Made by a program: the position numbers and the translations under genes. Source: Bacteroidales bacterium (GTDB lineage: Bacteria; Bacteroidota; Bacteroidia; Bacteroidales; Paludibacteraceae). Taken from it: a stretch of DNA of 50,599 nt. Under the pieces are notes generated by a model, which saw nothing but the letters and a program-made list of their open reading frames with translations, did not search any database and had not been told where the DNA came from. Below are positions 25,706 through 34,055 of the stretch, one piece after another. Where the stretch lies: NCBI GenBank assembly GCA_900769555.1, contig CAAGHA010000046.1, positions 1-50,599 of the forward strand. The letters run 5' to 3'. Every line of letters begins with the position of its first letter. Position 1 is the stretch's first letter.

Positions 25706-26893
25706 ATGAACTTACTTCAAGAAAAATTATCACACTATACAGAACCACAGAAAGTAAAATCCTTAGGGGTATATCCCTATTTCAGAGTGATAGAAAGTGA
25801 ACAAGATACAGAAGTTGTAATCAATGGTAAAAAAGTTTTAATGTTTGGTTCCAATAGTTATTTAGGTTTAACCAATCATCCCAAAATAAAGGAGGCAGCC
25901 ATAGCCGCTATGAAAAAATATGGTTCGGGATGCGCCGGTTCTCGATTTCTAAATGGGACTTTAGATATACATGTGGAGTTAGAAAACAAACTTGCCCAAT
26001 TTGTAGGGAAAGATGATGCATTGGTCTATTCTGCCGGATTCAATGTAAACATGGGAGTAGTATCAATGGTAACAAGCAGAGACGACTATTTGATTTTTGA
26101 TGAATTAGACCACGCCTCCATAATGGTTGGAAAACAATTATCGTTTTCTAAAGTACTGAAATTTAAGCATAACGATATGGAGTCACTAAAAAAAAGGCTT
26201 CAACAATGTGAAAAAGAAAAAGTAAAACTTATTGTTGTAGATGGAGTCTTCAGTATGGAAGGAGACATCACAAAATTACCCCAAATTGTTGAACTATCAA
26301 AAACATACAACGCCAGTATCTACGTTGATGAAGCACATAGTTTAGGTGTATTTGGGAGAGGCGGAAGAGGAATTTGTGATCATTACGGATTGACAGATGA
26401 CGTTGATATCATCATGGGGACATTCAGTAAATCTTTAGCATCAATAGGAGGATTTGTGGCTGCAGACAAAAATATTATCAATTATTTGCGTCATAATTCA
26501 CGTCCCTACATCTTCAGTGCAAGCATAACACCATCCGCCACAGCTTCGGCCTTAGCCGCATTAGAAATCATGCAACAAGAGCCAGAACGAATTAAGAATC
26601 TTTGGGACGTAACACAATTAGCATTAAAGGGATTTAGGGAGTTGGGATTTGAAATCGGGAAAACAGAAACCCCCATTATTCCTTTATTCATAAGAGACAA
26701 TAAAAAAACATTTATATTCACTAAATTATTATTTGACGAAGGTATCTTTGTCAATCCGGTTGTTAGTCCTGCAGTTCCTTCAAATGACACTCTGGTACGA
26801 TTTTCATTAATGGCTACACATACCCAACGCCAAGTGGAATATGCCTTAGAAACAATCGCACGAGTAGGAAAACAATTAGGAATCATCCATTAA
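25706..26893 (+). CDS. spt: Serine palmitoyltransferase (alpha-oxoamine synthase family)
   Basis: Condenses serine with an acyl-CoA (or acyl-ACP) to 3-ketosphinganine, the committed step of sphingolipid synthesis in Bacteroidota. At 395 aa it is a PLP fold-I enzyme: GSNSYLGLTNHP, the PLP-stacking His136 in DELDHAS, YVDEAHSLG (Asp208), and the Schiff-base Lys242 in MGTFSKSLASIGGF. The GTFSKS(L/F)AS(I/L)GGF segment is the form seen in bacterial serine palmitoyltransferase and differs from that of 2-amino-3-ketobutyrate ligase (Kbl). Its position after inositol-phosphate synthase fits inositol sphingolipid production. Confidence 0.88.
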   Translation: MNLLQEKLSHYTEPQKVKSLGVYPYFRVIESEQDTEVVINGKKVLMFGSNSYLGLTNHPKIKEAAIAAMKKYGSGCAGSRFLNGTLDIHVELENKLAQFVGKDDALVYSAGFNVNMGVVSMVTSRDDYLIFDELDHASIMVGKQLSFSKVLKFKHNDMESLKKRLQQCEKEKVKLIVVDGVFSMEGDITKLPQIVELSKTYNASIYVDEAHSLGVFGRGGRGICDHYGLTDDVDIIMGTFSKSLASIGGFVAADKNIINYLRHNSRPYIFSASITPSATASALAALEIMQQEPERIKNLWDVTQLALKGFRELGFEIGKTETPIIPLFIRDNKKTFIFTKLLFDEGIFVNPVVSPAVPSNDTLVRFSLMATHTQRQVEYALETIARVGKQLGIIH

Positions 26894-26909
26894 AATATTG
26901 TTTGTTTAT

Positions 26910-27440
26910 TTATTTATTCAATAAAATAGGATGAATAATACATTCAATAAAATAATCTAACTCATTTTGATTTTTAATCATGGTAACCTTATGATGATAC
27001 CTCTTTAACACATCCTCATAACGTTGTTGCAGAATCTCGTTGCGACCATCAAATAAGACCCTTTTAATAAATTCAAAGTCCAACTTCTCATTACAATCTT
27101 TTGCCATATCAGGACGGGAAGTTCCTTTGAATTTAAAGTACCGCTTAATAACCCTCCATAAAGAATTAAGAGGAGAAAAATGAAGCATTACTATATGGTC
27201 CGCTTGTTCCATACGCTCCCAATACAAGAGTTTACCATAATTTCCATCAATAACCCAAGAAGAGTTTAGATTCAAAAAATTTCTTACAATCTCTATCTTT
27301 TCAGACAACTCTCGACTCTCCCACCCCGGTAAAAATTCAACCGTATCAAGATGCAAAACAGGAATATCATAATGATCAGAAATCAACCTTGCCAAAGTTG
27401 ATTTTCCAGAACCACTATAACCAATAATTGCAATTTTCAT
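26910..27440 (-). CDS. P-loop adenylate-kinase-like protein (FlaR/'DNA topology modulation' type)
   Basis: About 176 aa starting at MKIAIIGYSG; a TTG/ATG two codons earlier is also possible. It has Walker A GYSGSGKST, HLDTVEFLPGW and SSWVIDGNYGKLLYWERMEQAD, which is the pattern of the small nucleoside-kinase-like proteins annotated as 'topology modulation protein FlaR'. The biological substrate is unknown. It is convergent with the serine palmitoyltransferase gene, 16 bp apart, and no clear terminator lies between them. Confidence 0.75.
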   Translation of the reverse strand: MKIAIIGYSGSGKSTLARLISDHYDIPVLHLDTVEFLPGWESRELSEKIEIVRNFLNLNSSWVIDGNYGKLLYWERMEQADHIVMLHFSPLNSLWRVIKRYFKFKGTSRPDMAKDCNEKLDFEFIKRVLFDGRNEILQQRYEDVLKRYHHKVTMIKNQNELDYFIECIIHPILLNK

Positions 27441-27455
27441 AAACAATTTAATTTA

Positions 27456-27599
27456 GGTAAGTTCTATAAATTAGGTCGAGATGATTTTGAAGGGCATTTT
27501 ATTTAGATGATTTTTATTCATAAAGGAGCGATGCGAGCATCGTAACTAAATGAATAGAAGCAAGATTGTAGAAGTCGTTTAAGGTAAGTTCAATAAATT
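27456..27599. repeat. Fold-back element with 17-bp flanking direct repeats
   Basis: GGTAAGTTC(T/A)ATAAATT occurs at 27456-27472 and 27583-27599 (16/17 identical). Between them lies an imperfect long hairpin centred on a perfect CGATGC-GA-GCATCG palindrome (27529-27542), with a further symmetric pair TTATTCAT (27514-27521) / ATGAATA (27550-27556). There is no ORF. It looks like a small non-autonomous repeat (MITE/REP-like). Confidence 0.5.
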
Positions 27600-27688
27600 C
27601 ACCTTTTAAAATAAAAAAAGTATAAATCACGGATTGATGAACATTTTGTAGGATTTATAAAACCCACCTTAAAAGTTGAAAACAATTA

Positions 27689-27741
27689 AAAGTGTGTCAA
27701 AATTAAGCAATCTTAATAGATTTATTAATATGACACACTTT
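27689..27741 (-). terminator. Terminator-like stem downstream of the GH74 gene
   Basis: The 11-bp arms AAAGTGTGTCA (27689-27699) and TGACACACTTT (27731-27741) enclose a smaller ATTAAG/CTTAAT hairpin. It starts 13 bp past the GH74 stop; the minus strand downstream is T-rich. Confidence 0.65.
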
Positions 27742-27753
27742 ATCTATAATCCA

Positions 27754-30693
27754 TTATTTTTTCATCAATTTAATAGTAATACCATTAATTTGGAGCAAAT
27801 AAAGACCCGCTTTCCAATCTTCACCAATTGTTGTATTTTCATCTGAAATACCCGAATCGATCAAATTACCCAACAAATCAGTAACAAAATATTCACCTGC
27901 AACCTTTAAGTTAAAATTAGACGAAGAGAAAGTAGGATAAACAATTAAAAGATTGTCGCTACTATTGTCAGCAATTTCAACCGACAAGCTACAATCTGTA
28001 TCATCCACAAAACATTGCCATGTAGGAGCCGACGCACTTTCAGCCAATTCTCCATACACAATACCCAAACCAACAGTACTCATATAAAATCTTCCTGCCA
28101 CATTCCAATCACCCACAACAAACTGCCCATTACCAGGACCACCAAATTGATGTTGATTATCATTAATACGTTTCCACGTTTCGCCCTTATCTTCAGAACA
28201 ATAAAGTCCCAAAGCATTACCATTTGCTTTACCCCAAATATAGATATTATAACCATCAACAGACTTTCCTTTACCCACACCAACAGCAAAACAAGAGGTT
28301 ACACGAGGGACAGAAGAGAAAGATTTTCCATAATCAGTAGAAACCTTCAATCCCGAAGCTCCACAAGGAGCATAAACAAGCCCTTCATACCCCGGAACAA
28401 TGGCAATACGTGAGAGTTCATTATTTGTCATTGCGACAGATTGGAAAGTAGTTCCATAATCAGAACTAACAAAGAATGTATTTTTACCCCCCGCATAAAC
28501 ATAAGCATCATTCTCCGGGTCCACATAAATATGACCTGCATCTGTAGTTCCGGAGACTTGCGTCCAAGAAGTTCCATTATTATCAGAATAAAAAATACCA
28601 CTCTCTTTCGGCCCCGGAACTACAAAGAAACGCAATGTACCATCTTTCTTAGTTATAGCACATTTACCTTCATTAGAGACCAAAGCTCCCCCACCATAAG
28701 GACTCGTATAAGAATAAGAAGTTTTAGCCATCTCTTTCCATCCATCATGGCCGGTTGTTGTATAATAAAAACCGGTATTAGCAACACGCATCATAACGTT
28801 TGGATCTTTACTATAATAATTAATACCACCAGAAGTACCCGGAGCCGGAGAATGAATAGGCGCAAACTTGTTGATATCCTTATGCACAAATCCCGTGTAG
28901 TCACCGATAACAGAAAGAGGATCCCCATTAGGTACACTCACCATATCCAACGCAACCGTCTCTTCCAATCCATTTACGTCGAAATAGAAAGTAGGCGATT
29001 TATCACACCAAATATTGTTACAAGTAAAAATACCATTACCAGAAGCAAAAGAGACCTTATTATCATCATTAGGGTCGAAACAAACCGAACCACACCAATG
29101 GATAGCATACCCCGGAATCCAAGTAACCCCATTATTCGTAATCACCATATCATTTTGCAAACTTCTCCATGTTGCACCACCGTCAGTAGAAGTATAGAAA
29201 ATATCACCATTTGCAGACTGACCATCATCCCATCTTTGTGGAATCCAAGTACTGTTGGTAGAAGCCACCAACTTATTCGGATTAAATGGAGAAACAGCCA
29301 CATCACCAATTGCACGATTGTCCGGAGAAATATCAGTCGCCACTTTTGTCGAAGGGTTATAACGATAAGCACCACCATTAGTTCCGTTTACACAAAGATT
29401 AGAATAAGCGATTAAAAGATCTCCATTTGCATCCATTTTCATACGAACAGGAATCCAATTTGTAGGAAGTCCGGAAACTTCAGACCATGATGCACCACCA
29501 TCTTCCGACACAAAGACATTAGCAGCATCTGTACGAGAAACACCCACAAAAATTCGTCCGGTAGCACCATTTGCCAATTTTGACGAAGCATCAAAAACAA
29601 CAGAGGTCACACCATTTTCATCCGGCGTTGTTGGATACGAATTCGATCCCCAAGAAGGCCATTTAATAGACTTTGAATAAGCAGAAGTAGGAAAAGTTGC
29701 AACAGGTTCCCAATTAAGCCCGCCATCCATACTCTTAATCAAAGGATTATTCACACGACCACCACAAAAAAGAATATTACCATTATTTGGATCCACAGCA
29801 ATACGTTCTCCACAATTACGACCTTGTCCATTACCATGCACATAAATTAATTTAGAAACATCCACAATGGAAAAATTCTCACCTCCATCTTTTGAGTATA
29901 AGATAGCTGTTTTTTGGTCGCTAAAATACTGACAACCACCTAACATATAGATATTATCTTCATTGGAAGGATCAACCGCTAATGCTTCAATACTCAATAA
30001 CCCCTTATCTGCTTCAGAAATAAAATCTGTGAGCGATGACCATGAACAATCCTTATCGTTCCATTTATAAGCTCCACCAACATCAGTTCGAGCAAATTTA
30101 GAATTACCCGAAGCTATGATACCACTGACGAAACCACCACCACCGATAGCAACACGACCATACGAGTAAGGAATTTCCATACCTGTTTCACCCTGTACAC
30201 CCTCTAAATTACCCAAACAAACCAATTGTACATCATCAATAAAAATAGTATTAGTAGTACCCGTATAAATTTGGATACTATTAGAAGAAGAAGTTAATTT
30301 TGAAAAATCAAAAGAGACTTTCGTCCATTTATTCGCATCAAAAACAGAATATGTCAATTCAAAATTCTCTTCTGTAGTAGGATTATAAGCTTTTGCCTTT
30401 ACATCCCCTGCGCTCTCCATATAGACCAAAAATGAGAGACCATAAGTGGAGTAATCATACGAATCAAATTTAGCAATGGTACCCCATATTTCAGAAAAAG
30501 ATGCCTTCAAGCACTTCCCTGAGCCTCCGGCCGGGTCTGCAACTACCTCAGCCGATAAATCCCAACCATCGCCCATTTGATTTGTAGTTTCAAAATCTGC
30601 AATCAGTCGATTCTCTGCACAATCAGCAGCATACAAAGATAAATGGCAAGAGAAAACACACCCTACCAACAATAGTAACAATCGTCTTTTCAT
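27754..30693 (-). CDS. GH74-family xyloglucanase-like protein with T9SS-like sorting domain
   Basis: A 979-aa secreted glycosidase. It has a signal peptide (1-22), then an N-terminal beta-sandwich of about 135 residues that resembles a carbohydrate-binding module (ends FIDDVQLV). Then comes a double seven-bladed beta-propeller from about residue 175 with many Asp-box motifs (SKDGGENF, SEDGGASW, STDGGATW, SEDKGETW). The entry VAIGGGGFVSGI...ARTDVGGAYKW carries catalytic Asp204 and VIGDYTGF carries Asp598, matching the two catalytic Asp of GH74 (family RTDIGGAYRW and GDIGGF). The last about 75 residues (YPTFSSSNFNL...AGLYLLQING) are a T9SS-like sorting domain. It probably cuts xyloglucan at the cell surface. 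No SusC/D pair is nearby. Confidence 0.88.
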   Translation of the reverse strand: MKRRLLLLLVGCVFSCHLSLYAADCAENRLIADFETTNQMGDGWDLSAEVVADPAGGSGKCLKASFSEIWGTIAKFDSYDYSTYGLSFLVYMESAGDVKAKAYNPTTEENFELTYSVFDANKWTKVSFDFSKLTSSSNSIQIYTGTTNTIFIDDVQLVCLGNLEGVQGETGMEIPYSYGRVAIGGGGFVSGIIASGNSKFARTDVGGAYKWNDKDCSWSSLTDFISEADKGLLSIEALAVDPSNEDNIYMLGGCQYFSDQKTAILYSKDGGENFSIVDVSKLIYVHGNGQGRNCGERIAVDPNNGNILFCGGRVNNPLIKSMDGGLNWEPVATFPTSAYSKSIKWPSWGSNSYPTTPDENGVTSVVFDASSKLANGATGRIFVGVSRTDAANVFVSEDGGASWSEVSGLPTNWIPVRMKMDANGDLLIAYSNLCVNGTNGGAYRYNPSTKVATDISPDNRAIGDVAVSPFNPNKLVASTNSTWIPQRWDDGQSANGDIFYTSTDGGATWRSLQNDMVITNNGVTWIPGYAIHWCGSVCFDPNDDNKVSFASGNGIFTCNNIWCDKSPTFYFDVNGLEETVALDMVSVPNGDPLSVIGDYTGFVHKDINKFAPIHSPAPGTSGGINYYSKDPNVMMRVANTGFYYTTTGHDGWKEMAKTSYSYTSPYGGGALVSNEGKCAITKKDGTLRFFVVPGPKESGIFYSDNNGTSWTQVSGTTDAGHIYVDPENDAYVYAGGKNTFFVSSDYGTTFQSVAMTNNELSRIAIVPGYEGLVYAPCGASGLKVSTDYGKSFSSVPRVTSCFAVGVGKGKSVDGYNIYIWGKANGNALGLYCSEDKGETWKRINDNQHQFGGPGNGQFVVGDWNVAGRFYMSTVGLGIVYGELAESASAPTWQCFVDDTDCSLSVEIADNSSDNLLIVYPTFSSSNFNLKVAGEYFVTDLLGNLIDSGISDENTTIGEDWKAGLYLLQINGITIKLMKK

Positions 30694-30736
30694 AAAAAAA
30701 ATAATTTGTAGTTTTTGTAATTAGTTCTAACGCAAG

Positions 30737-30744
30737 CAAATTTA
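30737..30744 (-). promoter_or_regulatory. Possible -7 element for the GH74 gene
   Basis: TAAATTTG on the minus strand, 43 bp upstream of the GH74 ATG, matches TAnnTTTG. No good -33 box is seen. Confidence 0.35.
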
Positions 30745-30902
30745 TAAAAAATTCGTTAAGAATAAAGAATTACAGAAAGAAAATCTATTGATTTGCGATA
30801 AGTTCTGCTGCAGAGTCAACAACCAAGTGCGAAATTAAATAAGTACACCGATAGTCATTTTCTGAATAAAATAAATATTTTCAAAAAAAAACTCAAAAAA
30901 AT

Positions 30903-30933
30903 TTTGTTAAATAAAATAATCATTCTATATTTG
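30903..30933 (+). promoter_or_regulatory. perR promoter
   Basis: TTTG (30903-30906) and TATATTTG (30926-30933), 19 bp apart, match the Bacteroidota promoter consensus at both boxes. The PerR-like operator follows directly downstream. Confidence 0.7.
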
Positions 30934-30948
30934 CAATGAAATCATATT

Positions 30949-30961
30949 TGTAATGATTACA
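30949..30961. promoter_or_regulatory. PerR/Fur-type operator palindrome
   Basis: TGTAATGATTACA is a perfect 6-1-6 inverted repeat of the Fur/PerR box style, lying about 16 bp after the -7 element and 20 bp before the perR ATG. A degenerate second copy (TGCAATGAAATCA, 30932-30944) lies directly upstream and overlaps the end of the -7 box. Two adjacent sites over the transcription start suggest autorepression. Confidence 0.65.
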
Positions 30962-30980
30962 GATTTAAAAAGTGACGAGT

Positions 30981-31370
30981 ATGAGTACAAAAGATTATTT
31001 AATAACACACAATATAAAACCATCTATGCAAAGGATTGCAATTATGGATTATTTAATAAACCATAGGACACATCCTACAGCGGATGAGATATTTGTAGAT
31101 TTAAATAAACTCTATCCCACTCTATCAAAAACTACAATATACAACACATTAAAACTATTTACTGAAAACGGAGCGGTTTTGACTTTGAATATAGATGAAA
31201 AAAATGTGAGATTTGATGGAGATACAAGTAATCATGCACATCTTCAATGCACTAAATGTGGGAAAGTATATGATTTGAAGATAATATCCGATGCAAAAAT
31301 TGAGCAAAACAACCACAACATAGTTGAAACTCAAATAATCATGAAGGGATATTGTGAAAGATGTAAATAA
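30981..31370 (+). CDS. perR: Fur-family peroxide regulator (PerR-like)
   Basis: A 129-aa metal-dependent repressor that senses peroxide by oxidation of iron-binding histidines. The winged helix is at 12-60 (PTLSKTTIYNTLKLF). The structural zinc site is two CxxC pairs, Cys90/93 (CTKC) and Cys125/128 (CERC). The regulatory-site residues His85, His87 and Asp98 (CGKVYDL) are present; Asp rather than Glu at the last position is the feature that separates PerR from Fur. I prefer the ATG at 30981 to the GTG three codons earlier. It leads an oxidative-stress cluster: rubrerythrin 36 bp downstream, then flavodiiron protein and endonuclease IV. Confidence 0.85.
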   Translation: MSTKDYLITHNIKPSMQRIAIMDYLINHRTHPTADEIFVDLNKLYPTLSKTTIYNTLKLFTENGAVLTLNIDEKNVRFDGDTSNHAHLQCTKCGKVYDLKIISDAKIEQNNHNIVETQIIMKGYCERCK

Positions 31371-31406
31371 ATAACAATTAATAATAACATTTAAAATTTT
31401 AAAATT

Positions 31407-31952
31407 ATGGCTAAATTTATTTGTACAGTATGTGGATATGTTCACGAAGGAGATACAGCACCAGAAAAATGTCCTCAATGTAAAGTTCCTGCTAACAAAT
31501 TCAAAACATTGGAAGAGGGTGAGAAACTAACATTTGTCACAGAACATGAAATTGGAGTAGCAAAAGGTTGTGATGATGAAATGATCGCAGATTTGAATGC
31601 ACACTTCATGGGAGAATGCACAGAAGTTGGTATGTATTTGGCAATGAGCAGACAAGCGGATAGAGAAGGATATCCTGAAATTGCAGAAGCATTCAAAAGA
31701 TACGCATGGGAAGAAGCTGAACACGCAGCAAAATTTGCAGAATTATTGGGAGACGTAGTATGGGATACCAAGACAAATCTTGAAAAGAGAAAAAATGCAG
31801 AATCAGGCGCTTGCGAAGATAAAATGAGAATAGCAAAACGTGCAAAAGAATTGAATCTAGACGCAATTCATGACACTGTTCATGAAATGGCAAAAGATGA
31901 AGCAAGACATGGAAAAGGATTCGAAGGACTTTTCAATCGTTACTTCAAATAA
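31407..31952 (+). CDS. rbr: Reverse-type rubrerythrin
   Basis: An NAD(P)H-linked peroxidase that removes H2O2 in anaerobes. At 181 aa it has the 'reverse' order: an N-terminal rubredoxin centre with Cys6, 9, 22 and 25 (CTVC, CPQC), then a four-helix diiron domain with Glu70 (GECTEVG), E103-x2-H106 (EEAEH) and E165-x2-H168 (DEARH). All iron ligands of both centres are visible. It follows perR closely and is therefore probably under the same PerR operator. A hairpin terminator lies after it. Confidence 0.93.
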   Translation: MAKFICTVCGYVHEGDTAPEKCPQCKVPANKFKTLEEGEKLTFVTEHEIGVAKGCDDEMIADLNAHFMGECTEVGMYLAMSRQADREGYPEIAEAFKRYAWEEAEHAAKFAELLGDVVWDTKTNLEKRKNAESGACEDKMRIAKRAKELNLDAIHDTVHEMAKDEARHGKGFEGLFNRYFK

Positions 31953-32005
31953 AATTTTAGAAGCTGTTAAATTTAATTACAACTTCAAGTAATTTTATCC
32001 ATAGT

Positions 32006-32038
32006 GGTGTGTCAGATTTTTTATAAATTTGGCACACC
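32006..32038 (+). terminator. Hairpin between rubrerythrin and flavodiiron protein genes
   Basis: A 13-bp stem including two G-T pairs: GGTGTGTCAGATT (32006-32018) pairs with AATTTGGCACACC (32026-32038), and AAATTTTAT follows. It may end the perR-rbr transcript or lower read-through into the flavodiiron gene, which has no evident promoter of its own in the 32 bp that remain. Confidence 0.65.
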
Positions 32039-32070
32039 AAATTTTATAAAACAATTTAATTAAAAATAAA

Positions 32071-33219
32071 ATGAATTCAACAATCACACCTATTATCCTC
32101 AAAGATGATAAATTAGATTTATTTGAGGGACAATATCCTCTCCCGGACGGAATCACATATAACTCCTACGTTGTAAAAGACGAAAAGATTACACTATTGG
32201 ACACCGGCGATAAAGCATATTGCAAGGAGTGGTTGGAAGAGGTAAAACAAATTTGTGGAGAAGAGAAACCTCAATATTTAATTATATCACATATTGAGCC
32301 TGACCATTCAGGATGTATCAAAGAGTTGACTGATTTATATCCTGAAATAACATTGGTTGGAAATGATAAAACATTCACCTATTTGAATCAATTCTACAAA
32401 ATTTCAGAAAACATAAACAGACTAGAAGTAAAAGAAGGAGATCAACTATGTATTGGAAACCATAAGTTTACATTTATTTTTGCCCCAATGATACATTGGC
32501 CGGAAGTGATGATGAGTTATGAAGAGAGTGAACAAATTTTGTTTAGTGCTGACGCGTTCGGAAAATTCGGCATAAAAGATGAATACAAAGAAGATTGGAC
32601 TGATGAAGCTAGAAGATATTACATAAATATCTGCGGAAAATATGGCATGCAGGTACAAAAAACATTGGCAAAAATTTCGCAACCGATAAAAGCAATTTAT
32701 CCACTACACGGATCTCTATTGACTGAAGAGATAGAATTCTACATTAACAAATACAACATTTGGAGTAAATATGAGGCTGAAAAAGAAGGAGTTTTCATTG
32801 CATACGCCTCAATTCATGGAAATACACGCAAAGTAGCAGAAAAAGTTGGTGAGATATTATCCGATGAACTTAAACAAGAGGTTAAAATATGTGATTTAAC
32901 AAGAACAGATCTTTCAGAAGCTGTTAGTTTGGCTTTTAAATACAACAAAATGGTCTTGGCAAGTTCTACATACGATGGAGGTATATTTACTCCAATGGAG
33001 GATTTTCTAACACGATTAAAGAAAAAAAGTTATCAAAATCGTAAAGTAGGTTTGATAGAAAATGGGACATGGGCTGCACAATCAGGAAAATTAATGAATG
33101 TACAACTTGAGCAAATGAAAAATATTTCAGTCTGTTCAAACATTGTTTCTATAAAGTCAGCAATGAAAGAAGGAGATGATGATAATTTAAGAACATTAGC
33201 AAAAGAAATAATAGAATGA
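32071..33219 (+). CDS. Class A flavodiiron protein
   Basis: Reduces O2 to water (or NO to N2O) at a diiron site with FMN. At 382 aa it has the minimal two-domain form. The metallo-beta-lactamase-like domain (1-about 235) carries His74, Glu76, Asp78, His79 (SHIEPDH), His142 (IHWPE), Asp161 and His213 (LHGS), a complete ligand set. The flavodoxin domain follows (FIAYASIHGNTRKVAE from about residue 242). It lacks a C-terminal rubredoxin; the rubrerythrin next door or a separate rubredoxin could pass electrons. Its stop overlaps the endonuclease IV start by 4 bp. Confidence 0.93.
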   Translation: MNSTITPIILKDDKLDLFEGQYPLPDGITYNSYVVKDEKITLLDTGDKAYCKEWLEEVKQICGEEKPQYLIISHIEPDHSGCIKELTDLYPEITLVGNDKTFTYLNQFYKISENINRLEVKEGDQLCIGNHKFTFIFAPMIHWPEVMMSYEESEQILFSADAFGKFGIKDEYKEDWTDEARRYYINICGKYGMQVQKTLAKISQPIKAIYPLHGSLLTEEIEFYINKYNIWSKYEAEKEGVFIAYASIHGNTRKVAEKVGEILSDELKQEVKICDLTRTDLSEAVSLAFKYNKMVLASSTYDGGIFTPMEDFLTRLKKKSYQNRKVGLIENGTWAAQSGKLMNVQLEQMKNISVCSNIVSIKSAMKEGDDDNLRTLAKEIIE

Positions 33220-34055
33220 AATACATAGGAGCACATGTCAGCGCATCCGGAGGAGTTGAAAACGCTCCTCTAAACGCTTCGAAGATAGGCGCAAATACTT
33301 TTGCCTTATTCACCAAAAATCAAAGACAGTGGGTAGCAGCACCATTAACAAAAAAGAGTATTGAAAAATTTAAGGAGAATTGTTCAAGATTGGGATTTTC
33401 GTTGGATAAAATTTTACCACACGACAGCTATCTGATTAACCTTGGGCACCCACAAACAGAAGGATTAGAAAAATCTCGCAATGCATTTTTAGACGAGATG
33501 CAACGTTGTGAACAATTAGGATTGAAACTATTGAATTTCCACCCTGGTTCATCACTAAAAGAGATTACAACGGAAGAGTGCTTGGGAAAAATTGCAGAAT
33601 CTATAAATTGGGCATTATCTCAAACAAAAGGGGTAACCGCTGTAATAGAAAACACTGCAGGACAAGGTAGTAATGTCGGTAATCGTTTTGAAGAAATACA
33701 ATATATTATCGATCGTATTGAAGACAAAACACGAGTGGGTGTTTGCATAGATACTTGCCACTCTTTAGCGGCCGGATATGATTTACAAACTCCTGAGGCT
33801 TGCCAAAAAACATTTGAAGAGTTTGATAAAGTAATTGGTCTGAATTACTTACGTGCAATGCATATCAATGACTCTAAAAAAGGACTTGGCTCTAAAGTAG
33901 ATAGACATGAAAATATTGGAATGGGAACAATTGGTGAAGATTCTTTTCAATGGATAATGTCTAACCCAATTTTCGATGAAATCCCTTTGATTTTAGAGAC
34001 TCCGGATGAAACATTGTGGGGAGAAGAGATTGAACGATTGAAAAGCTATTTTTAG
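33216..34055 (+). CDS. nfo: Endonuclease IV (AP endonuclease)
   Basis: A zinc-dependent AP endonuclease of base-excision repair that deals with oxidised abasic sites. At 279 aa it is full length. The metal ligands appear in the usual order: IGAHVSASGG, NFHPGS, VIENTAGQGSN, GVCIDTCHSLAAGYD, AMHINDSKKGLGSKVDRHENIGMG and LILETPDE. It is coupled by a 4-bp overlap to the flavodiiron protein gene, which places DNA repair in the same oxidative-stress unit. A MITE-like element begins at the base after its stop codon. Confidence 0.95.
   Translation: MKYIGAHVSASGGVENAPLNASKIGANTFALFTKNQRQWVAAPLTKKSIEKFKENCSRLGFSLDKILPHDSYLINLGHPQTEGLEKSRNAFLDEMQRCEQLGLKLLNFHPGSSLKEITTEECLGKIAESINWALSQTKGVTAVIENTAGQGSNVGNRFEEIQYIIDRIEDKTRVGVCIDTCHSLAAGYDLQTPEACQKTFEEFDKVIGLNYLRAMHINDSKKGLGSKVDRHENIGMGTIGEDSFQWIMSNPIFDEIPLILETPDETLWGEEIERLKSYF

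Larger units (their letters stand above)
27441..27753. other. Intergenic region with fold-back element and terminator
   Basis: About 310 bp with no gene. The left half (27456-27599) is the fold-back repeat element described separately. The right end holds the GH74 terminator. The 90 bp between are AT-rich and featureless. Confidence 0.5.

Noticed and set aside
25706..26893. 2-amino-3-ketobutyrate CoA ligase (Kbl) or BioF
   Set aside because: The PLP-lysine segment GTFSKSLASIGGF is of the serine palmitoyltransferase type, and the inositol-lipid context fits. The fold alone would allow Kbl or BioF.
28441..29415. A 324-codon open frame on the plus strand opposite the GH74 gene
   Set aside because: It lies fully antisense to a well-supported glycosidase, has an Arg/Ile/Thr/Ser-heavy composition with no domain, and results from the codon bias of the real gene.
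30981..31370. Ferric uptake regulator Fur or zinc regulator Zur
   Set aside because: The Asp in CGKVYDL and the neighbouring peroxide and oxygen defence genes favour PerR, although only an assay can settle it.
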